NCBI GenBank assembly: GCA_023392615.1
Contig: JAEVYT010000045.1
Span: 1-39,390, forward strand
Source of the DNA: Bacillota bacterium
GTDB lineage: Bacteria > Bacillota > Clostridia > Lachnospirales > Lachnospiraceae
Direction of reading: 5' to 3'
DNA: 39,390 nt
Shown in pieces: positions 17,025-25,916 of the stretch (the stretch's first letter is position 1; each line of letters begins with the position of its first letter). Both the position numbers and the translations under genes were made by a program. The notes under the pieces were generated by a model. That model was not told where the DNA came from and searched no databases. It was given only the letters and a program-made list of their open reading frames with translations.

Positions 17025-17720
17025 CTATAAACTATCTACAATCCAATACCCAACACCAACTTCTGTATGAATATACTTTGGCTCCGCAGGGTTTGCTTCA
17101 ATCTTTCGTCGTATATTTGCCATATTAACACGCAAAGCATTATGTTCTTTTGTATATGGCCCCCATATTTCTTTACTAATAAAATCTAAAGTTAGAACTT
17201 TTCCTGCATTTTGCATAAGAATAACGAGTATTTTATATTCAATCGGTGTAAAATGAATCACTTCCTCTTTCATAAATACTTTTCGTTTTATGATATCTAA
17301 TACAAGATCACCTATACAAATTTTATCTGTTTCAAGAGGATTGTAACCTTTTTGTTTATGTCTTATAGCAGTTCTTATTCGAGCTAAAAGTTCTAACGTT
17401 CCAAATGGTTTTGTAATATAATCATCCGCACCTAAATCGAGTGCCTTTACTTTTTCAGTTTCCTTTCCTCGTGCTGTCACAACAATAATCGGAATCTGTG
17501 ACCATTCACGGATTTTTATTAACGTCTCCATACCATCCATATCAGGCAAACCCAGATCCAGTAATATTAAATCTGGTGATCGATTAGCTGTGACTGATAT
17601 TGCCTCCATACCACTTGTACACTTTACAACCTGATAATCGTTAGACTCCAATATAGAAGACATAAAATTACTAATACCCTTCTCATCCTCCACGATTAAG
17701 ATAAGCTGTTTAATATCCAA
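17025..17720 (-). CDS. kdpE: KdpE, OmpR-family response regulator of the K+ pump
   Basis: The receiver domain has acidic residues E11, D12 and phosphoacceptor D55 (LILLDLGLPDMDG), with Thr in VVTARG and Lys in YITKPFG. The C-terminal winged helix (about 130-228) has HFTPIEYKILVILMQNAGKVL and NALRVNMANIRRKIE. A TTG at 17720 is the likely start: AGGAAG lies 8 nt upstream, the product is 231 residues (normal for KdpE), and it overlaps the kdpD stop by 11 nt. The frame is open to 17792 with an ATG, but that would add 24 residues unlike KdpE. Phosphorylated by KdpD, it should activate the kdp promoter. Confidence 0.92.
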   Translation of the reverse strand: MDIKQLILIVEDEKGISNFMSSILESNDYQVVKCTSGMEAISVTANRSPDLILLDLGLPDMDGMETLIKIREWSQIPIIVVTARGKETEKVKALDLGADDYITKPFGTLELLARIRTAIRHKQKGYNPLETDKICIGDLVLDIIKRKVFMKEEVIHFTPIEYKILVILMQNAGKVLTLDFISKEIWGPYTKEHNALRVNMANIRRKIEANPAEPKYIHTEVGVGYWIVDSL

Positions 17721-20424
17721 TATCTTCACTTCCTTCCATAGGTAAGGTGAATCGAAACTTCGCTCCACCTTCTTTTTTATTTTCAGCTTCAATCACTCCT
17801 CCATGAGCCTGTATGATTGATCGACAAATTGATAGTCCGATTCCCATTCCACGGGAGGAATCAGGGCTCTTTGTTTTCCCAGATGAATAGCCATCAAATA
17901 ATTTAGGTAACTCATCCATCGGAATACCTGTCCCGTTATCACTTATCTCAAATATAGCATTATCAGGATCCCTTGTAACTATAAATTCTATCATAGACTC
18001 CTTTGTAGAATGTTTTATCGCATTTTCTAACAAATTAATAATCACCTGCTCAATTAAGGTTGCATCCATAGGCACTAGCAGTAATTCATCCGGTACTTTC
18101 ACAGATATGTTATATCCCGGATATTTATTTTTTACTCTGGATAACGACTCTGACGCAACTTCTTCCACCGCCTGTGAAGTCTTTGATAAATTTGTAGTTG
18201 TTTCACTAATACGAGTTACTGATAATAGATTTTCTACCATTCGGATTAACCATTGAGAATCATCTTTAATATCGAGTAATAATTTATCATGAGTACTTTC
18301 CTTCATCGTATATTTGTTCTCAAGTATCGCTGAGGAGGCCCCCGAAATAGCTGTAAGTGGAGTACGTAAGTCATGAGATATTGCCCTTAGCAAATTACTT
18401 CGCATGATTTCTTTTTCTGACTCAATCATAATATTTCTTTGTTCATCCGACAAACGTTGACGCTCTAATGCCAATGCTACAAGAGAAGCAATCATCCTTA
18501 AAAACGATCGATTTTCGTGATTCAATGGCTTATCAGAGTTGCAGGATATTCCCAGTACACCAAGTACCGCTCCCTGCGATATAATTGGCATATAGAAACC
18601 ATTTGCCCCCATAAGTGTATCCGTTCCTGAACCCGCACGTTTTTTATTTACAAATACCCAATGTGCTACGGCTTCTTCGTCCTTTGCTACTAAAAGTGGA
18701 GAATTATGATTTACATCATTTTGTGGTTGTTGGTAATATCCTTTGCTACCATTTACGGGATCCTCCGAATAAAATATAACACCCCTATTGAATATTGACG
18801 TAATATAATCATTTGTTAATTCAATAATGTTATCCAAACCTCTAGTTACAAGAAGTTTCTTATTTATCTCATATAATAATTCTGTTTTTCTTTCTCGATT
18901 AATCGCAACCTTTGCCTGAGTCTTAATTCGAAATACCATTGTACTAGTGAGCAATGCTGCCAACAACATAATAAGGAAGGTAATTGGATAGCCTGGTTGA
19001 ATTGCGGTAAACGTATAATATGGTTTTACAAAAAAGAAATTAAAAATCATTACACTGAGCATAGAAGAAACTATTCCGTAAGCATACCCCGTTGTGAACC
19101 TTGATATCATCAAAACTGAAAGAATATACGCCATAATTATATTTTGATCACCTATATTCAATTTTTGTAATAGTAAACATATTAACGTTGCCAAAAACAA
19201 TAATATTATACTTTTGATTGTATCCTTCCATGAAAAATAAAAATTCTCTCTCCATTTAAATTGCTTTGGCTTCTTGTAAACCTTAGTTGAGTCATTGTCA
19301 GGAATAATAAATATTTCTGTATTTCTTAAACTTTGAATTAACATATCCTCTAAATCTGTCTGAAATAGACTTTTTATACTCTTCTTTCTTCTGCTTTTGC
19401 CAACAACGATATTTGTAATACCCGATATCTTTGCATATTCAATAATAGTAGAGGCGATGTCAACACCATTCAGCGTTACAATTTGTGCCCCCAATCTAGC
19501 AGCCAAATCCATATGGCTTCTAACATTCTTCTGTTGATCCTCTGATAGTGCCATGCTATCCATTGTTTCAACGTATAGAACAGACCAGGGTGCATGAAAT
19601 GTTTCTGCCGTTCTGGCAGTCCACCTGATACATTTGGCTGATGAAGGGGATGGACTGATACACACTAGAAATCGTTGATTAATTGTCTTTTCCGTATGGA
19701 TATAATCATTTTGATTTTCATTGCTAATTCGTTCCGCAACTTTTCTCAGTGCAACTTCGCGTAAAAGACGCAGATTTTCCTTAGTGAAAAAATTCTGAGT
19801 CGCCGTTTCCACTCTCTCCGGTCGATAGATTTTACCATCGTTGAATCGATATAATAACTCTTCGGGAGCAATATCAATTAATTTAACTAGTTCTGCTTGA
19901 TCAAAAACATAATCAGGAATCGTTTCTTTCACTGAAACTTTCGTGATATTTTCTACAATATCATTCAAGCTTTCTATATGTTGAACATTAACTGTAGTAT
20001 ACACATCGATTCCGACATTCAATAATTCTTCAATGTCCTGATATCTCTTTCTATTGCGTACCCCTATAGCATTTGTATGTGCAAGCTCATCAACTAAGAC
20101 AATATCCGGTTTTCTTTTTAAAACCGATTCCAAGTCAAACTCCCTTAGTTGTATTCCTTTATACTCAATTAAGAGTGGAGGAATCGAGGGTAATCCATCA
20201 AGTAGCTGGAGTGTCTCAGGACGGGTATGTGGTTCCACATACCCGACAACAACATCAAGCCCATTTTTTATTTGCTCTTGTGCTTCATCAAGCATTGCAT
20301 AGGTCTTTCCAACTCCCGCGGCATAGCCAAGGAATATCTTTAATTTCCCACGTCCTCTATTATCAGTAGATATGCTTTTTAATAAAAGATCTGGGTTTGG
20401 TCGGTTATCTCTATTCTCCTCCAT
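17710..20424 (-). CDS. kdpD: KdpD, osmosensitive K+ sensor histidine kinase
   Basis: The 904-residue protein has the full KdpD order: N-terminal KdpD domain with P-loop GYAAGVGKT (33-41) and DELAHTN, a universal-stress-like domain (about 250-370), four TM helices (about 400-500), a GAF domain (about 520-660), HisKA with ISHDLRTPLTAISG (about 675) and an HATPase domain with NLLENAIKHS and DNGTGIP. It senses K+ need and turgor and phosphorylates KdpE. GAAGGG precedes the ATG, 21 nt after kdpC. The full sensor distinguishes it from the short KdpD of some Firmicutes. Confidence 0.95.
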   Translation of the reverse strand: MEENRDNRPNPDLLLKSISTDNRGRGKLKIFLGYAAGVGKTYAMLDEAQEQIKNGLDVVVGYVEPHTRPETLQLLDGLPSIPPLLIEYKGIQLREFDLESVLKRKPDIVLVDELAHTNAIGVRNRKRYQDIEELLNVGIDVYTTVNVQHIESLNDIVENITKVSVKETIPDYVFDQAELVKLIDIAPEELLYRFNDGKIYRPERVETATQNFFTKENLRLLREVALRKVAERISNENQNDYIHTEKTINQRFLVCISPSPSSAKCIRWTARTAETFHAPWSVLYVETMDSMALSEDQQKNVRSHMDLAARLGAQIVTLNGVDIASTIIEYAKISGITNIVVGKSRRKKSIKSLFQTDLEDMLIQSLRNTEIFIIPDNDSTKVYKKPKQFKWRENFYFSWKDTIKSIILLFLATLICLLLQKLNIGDQNIIMAYILSVLMISRFTTGYAYGIVSSMLSVMIFNFFFVKPYYTFTAIQPGYPITFLIMLLAALLTSTMVFRIKTQAKVAINRERKTELLYEINKKLLVTRGLDNIIELTNDYITSIFNRGVIFYSEDPVNGSKGYYQQPQNDVNHNSPLLVAKDEEAVAHWVFVNKKRAGSGTDTLMGANGFYMPIISQGAVLGVLGISCNSDKPLNHENRSFLRMIASLVALALERQRLSDEQRNIMIESEKEIMRSNLLRAISHDLRTPLTAISGASSAILENKYTMKESTHDKLLLDIKDDSQWLIRMVENLLSVTRISETTTNLSKTSQAVEEVASESLSRVKNKYPGYNISVKVPDELLLVPMDATLIEQVIINLLENAIKHSTKESMIEFIVTRDPDNAIFEISDNGTGIPMDELPKLFDGYSSGKTKSPDSSRGMGIGLSICRSIIQAHGGVIEAENKKEGGAKFRFTLPMEGSEDIGY

Positions 20425-20445
20425 AGATTATCCCTTCAATCATTC

Positions 20446-21006
20446 TTATAATTTTTCATCCAGAGCAAGATTGACTTTAAGAACATTGACGGTTCGTTCC
20501 CCAAATATACCAAGCAATCTCTCTGTAGTATACTTTGATATAATATCTTCTACCATTTTTTCTTCTATCCCACGTGCTTTTGCAATTCTTTTAACTTGAT
20601 ATTTTGCTGCCTCCACCGATATATTCGGATCAACTCCGCTTCCCGAGGCATAAATTAGATCTATGGGTATATCATCTGTATTTCCAGGGTCAAAAGCATG
20701 CCACCACCTAATTCTTTCTTCCACCTCTTGACGTAGTTTCTCGCTCGTTGGTGAAAGATTGGAGGTACCTAAGGGTCTACCAATCATATACTCCTTTTTC
20801 GTAAACTCTTGTGCAATCAGTTCTGAGCCAATTTTCATATCGGTACCGTCATTTAATGAAACTGTAATAATACTTGCATTCGCTTTATTATGAAAAAATA
20901 TTTGAGATATCCCTGTAATAACACCAGTATATAACACACCACATAGTATCGTAAATATGAAAAGGGAAATAATTACCGGTCGCAATTCAGTTATGGTTTT
21001 CTTCAT
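20446..21006 (-). CDS. kdpC: KdpC, K+-transporting ATPase subunit C
   Basis: The 186-residue single-pass membrane protein starts with TM helix VIISLFIFTILCGVLYTGVI (about 11-31), followed by an extracytoplasmic domain with the KdpC motifs SEKLRQEVEERI and DLIYASGSGVDPNISVEAAKYQ. It stabilises the KdpFABC complex and raises ATP affinity of KdpB. The start at 21006 follows GAGGTGAGATAT, which includes the end of kdpB; an upstream frame to 21030 is not needed. The gap to kdpB is 10 nt. Confidence 0.93.
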   Translation of the reverse strand: MKKTITELRPVIISLFIFTILCGVLYTGVITGISQIFFHNKANASIITVSLNDGTDMKIGSELIAQEFTKKEYMIGRPLGTSNLSPTSEKLRQEVEERIRWWHAFDPGNTDDIPIDLIYASGSGVDPNISVEAAKYQVKRIAKARGIEEKMVEDIISKYTTERLLGIFGERTVNVLKVNLALDEKL

Positions 21007-21016
21007 ATATCTCACC

Positions 21017-23071
21017 TCACACCAGACCAAATATGGTCAATATAATATCGATTGATTTAATTGCTATAAACGGAGCTATAATCCCACCTAGTCCGTAGAT
21101 AAGAAGGTTTCTGGAAAGCAACTTACTTGCAGGAAGCTCTCTGTATTTTACACCTCTTAGCGCAAGGGGTATCAATGCAACAATAATAAGTGCATTATAA
21201 ATAATTGCGGATAAAATTGCACTTCTGCTGCTGGTAAGGTTCATAAAGTTTAGCGCAGATAATTCCGGGAAAATACCGAAAAACAAAACAGGAATGATCG
21301 CGAAATATTTTGCAACATCATTTGCAACACTGAATGTAGTTAATGCTCCTCTTGTCATTAAAAGCTGTTTTCCGATTCTTACAATATCGATCAACTTGGT
21401 TGGACTGGAATCTAAGTCAACCATATTTCCGGCTTCTTTTGCGGCTTGAGTTCCCGAATTCATGGCAACAGCAACATCTGCCTGAGCGAGTGCCGGAGCA
21501 TCATTCGTCCCATCTCCTGTCATCGCTACCATATGTCCGGTGGTTTGGTACTCTCGAATTAAGGCTAATTTCGCTTCCGGTGTAGCTTCTGCCAGAAAAT
21601 CGTCAACTCCTGCTTCTGCCGCAATCGCTGCAGCTGTCATAGGATTATCACCGGTAATCATAATTGTTTTGATACCCATTTTTCTCAAATCATCAAATCG
21701 TTCTTTGACTCCGTTCTTTACAATATCCTTCAGGTATATAACCCCTAATACTTTATTGTTAGCAGCAACAACCAGAGGTGTCCCACCTTTCCCGGCGACC
21801 TCTTTTACTAACTCATTGCATTCTTCTGGATAGCTTCCTCCCCTGTCCTGCACATAGTTTTTAATTGCTTCCGATGCTCCTTTGCGAATTTCGTTACCTT
21901 GAAAATCAACACCGCTGATTCTGGTTTTGGCAGAAAACTCGATAAAGGTTGCATTCAATTTATTTAACTCTCTTCCACGAATACCGAACTTCTCTTTTGC
22001 TAACACAACGATACTTCGGCCTTCCGCTGTCTCGTCTGCGATTGAGGATAGTTGAGCAGCATCTGCAAGCTCCTTTTCCCCTACTCCCTTAACTGGGAGA
22101 AATTCACTAGCTTGACGATTACCCAGCGTAATTGTTCCGGTTTTATCTAACAAGAGTACATCGACATCTCCTGCTGCCTCTATGGCACGACCGCTCATTG
22201 CAAGCACATTTGCCTGATTTAATCTACTCATACCCGCAATACCTATAGAAGATAATAGTGCTCCGATTGTAGTAGGTGCCAAACAGATAAGTAACGCTAT
22301 AATATTGGTTATCGATATTGCCTTACCGTTACCCGCCTGCTTACTCGCAAAATCAGAGAATGGGAGTAAGGTCGCAGTTACTACCAGAAATATAATTGTT
22401 AACGTAACTAATAGAATTTGGAGAGCAATTTCATTCGGGGTCTTCTTTCTGGATGCACCTTCTACCATGGCTATCATCTTATCGAGAAAGCTTTCTCCTG
22501 CCTCTGCAGTAACTTTAACTACCAACCAGTCGGATATTACCGTCGTTCCACCTGTTACAGCACTTCGATCTCCGCCGGATTCCCTAATTACCGGTGCGGA
22601 TTCTCCTGTTATTGCACTTTCATCTACGGAAGCAACGCCATCGACTACTTCCCCATCCATGGGAATCTGATCTCCGGCAACTACATAAAAGAAATCTCCG
22701 CGTTTTAACATATTAGACAATACTTCTATATAATCATCATGATTATCCTGCAATTTTAATTTCTTGGCTTTAACATCTTTTCGTGCACTACGCAACGAAT
22801 TTGCTTGTGCACGACCACGGCCTTCTGCGATAGCCTCAGCAAAATTAGCAAATAGAACGGTAAACCACAAGATTAGTGCGATTGCAAGTGTATAACTGGC
22901 ATTTTCATCACTGATACCGAAGAAATTTAGTATATATAAACCCGTAGTCATAATTGACCCAATATACACTACTAACATTACCGGATTTTTCATTTGTATC
23001 CGAGGAGAAAGCTTTACAAAGGATTGCTTTATTGCATCCATCCATATTTCATTCCTATTTTTTTTATTCAT
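21017..23071 (-). CDS. kdpB: KdpB, P-type ATPase subunit of the K+ pump
   Basis: The 684-residue P-type ATPase carries the actuator motif VDESAITGESAPV, phosphorylation site LLLDKTGTITLGNR, MITGDNPMTAAAIAAEAGVDDFLAEATPE, and hinge motif MTGDGTNDAPALAQADVAVAM. Seven TM helices are arranged as usual, including the M4 region CLAPTTIGALLSS. It hydrolyses ATP to drive K+ through KdpA. AGGGTG precedes ATG, 9 nt after kdpA. The TGES serine, a regulatory phosphorylation target in E. coli, is present. Confidence 0.96.
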   Translation of the reverse strand: MNKKNRNEIWMDAIKQSFVKLSPRIQMKNPVMLVVYIGSIMTTGLYILNFFGISDENASYTLAIALILWFTVLFANFAEAIAEGRGRAQANSLRSARKDVKAKKLKLQDNHDDYIEVLSNMLKRGDFFYVVAGDQIPMDGEVVDGVASVDESAITGESAPVIRESGGDRSAVTGGTTVISDWLVVKVTAEAGESFLDKMIAMVEGASRKKTPNEIALQILLVTLTIIFLVVTATLLPFSDFASKQAGNGKAISITNIIALLICLAPTTIGALLSSIGIAGMSRLNQANVLAMSGRAIEAAGDVDVLLLDKTGTITLGNRQASEFLPVKGVGEKELADAAQLSSIADETAEGRSIVVLAKEKFGIRGRELNKLNATFIEFSAKTRISGVDFQGNEIRKGASEAIKNYVQDRGGSYPEECNELVKEVAGKGGTPLVVAANNKVLGVIYLKDIVKNGVKERFDDLRKMGIKTIMITGDNPMTAAAIAAEAGVDDFLAEATPEAKLALIREYQTTGHMVAMTGDGTNDAPALAQADVAVAMNSGTQAAKEAGNMVDLDSSPTKLIDIVRIGKQLLMTRGALTTFSVANDVAKYFAIIPVLFFGIFPELSALNFMNLTSSRSAILSAIIYNALIIVALIPLALRGVKYRELPASKLLSRNLLIYGLGGIIAPFIAIKSIDIILTIFGLV

Positions 23072-23080
23072 ATAATCACC

Positions 23081-24769
23081 CTATTTCAATGTTGTAAAAT
23101 AATCTGCGATTGGACCAAGAGCCAATGCAGGTAGAAAACTTAATGCACCTATGATAAAGATGATTGCTATTAACAATCCTACAAACATCGTATTGCTTGT
23201 TGACAAAGTCCCCTCTGATGCAGATACCTTCTTCTTATTCGCTAAGTTTCCTGCCAGTGCAATGGTTGCAAACATTGGCAAGAATCGAACAACTATCATA
23301 ATTACTCCTCCTACAATATTCGTAAATACGGTATTTGCATTGTATCCCGCAAATGCGCTTCCGTTATTATTTGCCATTGATGAGAAAGCATAGAGAACTT
23401 CTGAAAATCCATGCGCCCCTGAGTTGGTCAACCAAGAAGTAACCTGCGGGAACATGACCGCAGCCGATGTTCCTAAAAGAGTCAGAAGTGGAGGTGCCAA
23501 TATAATCAAACAAACCATCTTCATATCATATGGTTCAATCTTTTTTCCAAGATACTCTGGAGTACGCCCAACCATTAATCCAGCTATAAATACGGTTAGA
23601 ATGATAAATGCAATCATTCCATATAATCCACTACCGACTCCGCCGAAGACAATTTCACCAAGCTGCATCAAAAACATCAATATCATACCTCCAATTGGAG
23701 TAAAGCTATCATGCATGGAATTCACCGAACCATTTGACGCCGCAGTAGTGGCGGTTCCCCATAGAGCAGAGCTTCCGATACCATTACCTACTTCTTTCCC
23801 TTCCATATTACCGGTTCCCGTTACTCCCTGGTAAGAAGGGGCGCCGTATTTCTCACTGACTGTAACAATAGTTAGTGCGACAACAAATAAGATTAGCATA
23901 GTTACCAATACCGTTCTTCCCTGTTTTGAATCCTTTACTGCCTTACCGAAGGATATACAAAGTGCAGCGGGAATGATTAGGATGGAGATCACTTGCAATA
24001 AATTCGATAGCGATGTTGGATTCTCTAGGGGATATGCTGAATTCATTCCAAAGAATCCACCGCCATTCGTTCCTAACTGCTTTATCGCAATTTGACTTGC
24101 TGCAGGGCCCAATGGAATAACTTGGGATGCACCCTTCTCCAAAGTGGTTATATTGATATAACCAGATAAAGACTGAACTACTCCCTGTGATACTAATATA
24201 ATTGCTAAAACAAGTGAAAGAGGAATTAAAATATATAAAATAACTCTTGTTAGGTCATGCCAAAAGCATCCGATTGTCTTTTTATTTTTGGAAGTAAATC
24301 CTCGAATTAACGCAAAGAGTACAGCAATCCCGACTCCTGCTGATACAAAGTTCTGAACCGTCAATCCTATTGATTGTGTGAAATACGATAAAGTTGTTTC
24401 TCCTGAATACGCCTGCCAATTTGTATTAGTTATAAAGCTTACAGCCGTATTAAACGCCAAATCCCATTTTACAGACTTCATGTTCTCCGGATTGAACGGT
24501 AGCAGTCCCTGTAATAAAAGCAATAAAAATAATGCTACCAAGCCAATTCCTGAAAACACAAATACACTCCAGATGTATTTTTTAGTACTCATTTCATTAT
24601 CTTCCGATACTCCTAGCATGCGGTATATCCCTTTTTCTACAGGGGCTATTAGCCAGGTAATAAAGACCTTCTGTCCTGTCATAACCTTATACATATAGAT
24701 ACCCAGTGGAATTGCTAATCCAATTAGTAAAATGAGAAATATAGTATTTTGCAACATAATAATACTCAT
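23081..24769 (-). CDS. kdpA: KdpA, K+-binding channel-like subunit
   Basis: The 562-residue membrane protein has about ten TM helices and the four SKT-type selectivity-filter segments, for example FITNTNWQAYSG, LGTNGGGFFGMNSAYPLENP, and AFSSMANNNGSAFAG. It binds K+ and passes it through the intersubunit tunnel to KdpB. Of two close ATGs the first (24769) fits AGAGGGG at 6-7 nt. Its start overlaps the kdpF stop (ATGA), so the genes are coupled. Confidence 0.96.
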   Translation of the reverse strand: MSIIMLQNTIFLILLIGLAIPLGIYMYKVMTGQKVFITWLIAPVEKGIYRMLGVSEDNEMSTKKYIWSVFVFSGIGLVALFLLLLLQGLLPFNPENMKSVKWDLAFNTAVSFITNTNWQAYSGETTLSYFTQSIGLTVQNFVSAGVGIAVLFALIRGFTSKNKKTIGCFWHDLTRVILYILIPLSLVLAIILVSQGVVQSLSGYINITTLEKGASQVIPLGPAASQIAIKQLGTNGGGFFGMNSAYPLENPTSLSNLLQVISILIIPAALCISFGKAVKDSKQGRTVLVTMLILFVVALTIVTVSEKYGAPSYQGVTGTGNMEGKEVGNGIGSSALWGTATTAASNGSVNSMHDSFTPIGGMILMFLMQLGEIVFGGVGSGLYGMIAFIILTVFIAGLMVGRTPEYLGKKIEPYDMKMVCLIILAPPLLTLLGTSAAVMFPQVTSWLTNSGAHGFSEVLYAFSSMANNNGSAFAGYNANTVFTNIVGGVIMIVVRFLPMFATIALAGNLANKKKVSASEGTLSTSNTMFVGLLIAIIFIIGALSFLPALALGPIADYFTTLK

Positions 24770-24855
24770 AAATTTTCCCCTCTAAATAAAACATAGAATA
24801 AATAACCTAATAACATAACTCCATTAAAAGCAGATATTATTAATACAACATTCAT
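24766..24855 (-). CDS. kdpF: KdpF, small stabilising subunit of the K+ pump
   Basis: A 29-residue single-TM peptide (MNVVLIISAFNGVMLLGYLF...FRGENL) is encoded just before kdpA. The LLGYL(V/F)Y.L...E.L pattern is that of KdpF, which sits in the complex next to KdpA and stabilises it. Its TGA overlaps the kdpA ATG as ATGA. GGAAGTGAG lies upstream of the start. Because it is very short it is easily missed, but position, length and motif agree. Confidence 0.88.
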   Translation of the reverse strand: MNVVLIISAFNGVMLLGYLFYVLFRGENL

Positions 24856-24964
24856 CCTTACTCACTTCCTATTCCAATAATATAGACCTGTACAAGGTTC
24901 CATAGATTTGCAAATTCCTAGGCTAACATTTCTACTCATTCTCGTACTTTACTTAAGCATCTTT

Positions 24965-25059
24965 ATTATAGCGAATATCTTATTAGGGTGGTATTAAGGA
25001 TGAAATCCAATCTATTAAGAAGTTCTTAAGAAAGATATGTATTATAATCGAAATGTTTC
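24965..25059 (-). promoter_or_regulatory. Probable kdp promoter region
   Basis: The 301-bp gap upstream of kdpF has a good -10 (TATAAT, 24970-24965) about 110 nt before kdpF, but the expected -35 position reads TACCAC, far from consensus, as is usual for a promoter needing an activator such as KdpE. An inverted repeat CGAAA-TG-TTTCG lies farther up at 25048-25059. The KdpE site itself cannot be placed. Confidence 0.35.
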
Positions 25060-25067
25060 GTTTATAT

Positions 25068-25121
25068 AAATAAGACAAGGGCAAGTCTATGAGGTGTCAT
25101 AGATTTACCCTTGTCTTATTT
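25068..25121 (-). terminator. Long rho-independent terminator
   Basis: AAATAAGACAAGGG (25068-25081) pairs with CCCTTGTCTTATTT (25108-25121), extended inward by TCTATGA/TCATAGA with two mismatches, giving a stem of about 24 bp. It ends the gene stopping at 25157 and insulates the kdp promoter. Confidence 0.8.
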
Positions 25122-25156
25122 ATTGTAATATTGATTGTTCTTGTTGGTGTTGATTT

Positions 25157-25441
25157 CTAATTAATATTTTTGCCATCTTCCATATTATCAACTTTATATC
25201 TTAAATAGGCCATTTTCCATTCTAGGTCTTCCAAAATACATTTTAAAGCAACACTTAAAGATGTCGAGAAAAACAACCCTAATATAAGATGATATTTGCA
25301 ACTTCGAAGAAAGATATACAGATTATCTTCTGTAGGATGTTCAAATCCTTGGTTTAGTCTATATAATATAATTGCAAGTAAAATTGCAATTAATATACTT
25401 ATAATAACAAAGAAATAATAGCATCGTATAGTATTTTTCAT
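25157..25441 (-). CDS. Small two-helix membrane protein of unknown function
   Basis: The 94-residue protein starts at ATG 25441 with GGAGG 5 nt upstream; the frame also opens 4 codons earlier with GTG, which would bury the site. TM1 is about residues 8-28 (FFVIISILIAILLAIILY) and TM2 about 50-68 (YHLILGLFFSTSLSVALK). The C-terminal tail is charged and helical. It sits upstream of kdp but is separated by a terminator, so no functional link is shown. Family not recognised. Confidence 0.55.
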   Translation of the reverse strand: MKNTIRCYYFFVIISILIAILLAIILYRLNQGFEHPTEDNLYIFLRSCKYHLILGLFFSTSLSVALKCILEDLEWKMAYLRYKVDNMEDGKNIN

Positions 25442-25551
25442 ATCATCCTCCACCAGTTAGTAAATTCTCTTTAGTTAAAAAACAGATTGATTGTGTACCT
25501 TTAAAAAAGTTGGTGCATAAAAATGGTCATAAATCACTTATCCCGTACAGT

Positions 25552-25827
25552 TTAATAGCTCTCCCAATAGCTTTGACTAATATTATTTAGTTCATCATGA
25601 GTAATCTCCTGACAGCTTTCATCAAATATAGTTATATCATCGGCTATCAGAAATAAATTCCCTCCACATTTATATGTATAACATCCGATAGATATTTTGT
25701 TATCAAGTGAAGCAAAATCTCCAATCTTCAAGAAAGGCTCATATTCTTCTCCTTCACCACACCTACGACCTTCTATGATTAGCTAGGCTATTTTTTCTTT
25801 AGTCAGATTTAGCTTCCTCCTAGGCAT
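25552..25827 (-). pseudogene. Stop-interrupted small gene (single in-frame TAG)
   Basis: From ATG 25827 the frame reads 14 codons (PRRKLNLTKEKIA), a TAG at 25785-25783, then 76 more codons (LIIEGRRCGEGEEYEPFLKI...) to a TAA. The stretch TKEKIA-x-LIIEGR-x-x-GEG-x-x-YEPFLKI recalls the N-terminus of TnsA-like endonucleases, but the rest does not clearly follow and the piece is far shorter. Codon use downstream of the TAG looks coding. The start lies in the tail of the terminator at 25833-25883 and lacks a separate ribosome site. Best read as a degraded gene fragment. Confidence 0.4.
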
Positions 25828-25832
25828 AAAAA

Positions 25833-25883
25833 ATTCCCCTTTATATTTCATTACATAAATTTTATTTAAATATAAAGGGGAAT
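25833..25883 (-). terminator. Rho-independent terminator of the rlmCD gene
   Basis: A perfect 16-bp stem (ATTCCCCTTTATATTT and complement, 25833-25848 with 25868-25883) is followed on the minus strand by a T run. It lies 33 nt after the methyltransferase stop. Confidence 0.88.
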
Positions 25884-25916
25884 GTAATTATTAGCATTAT
25901 TTATTGTATTCCAACA

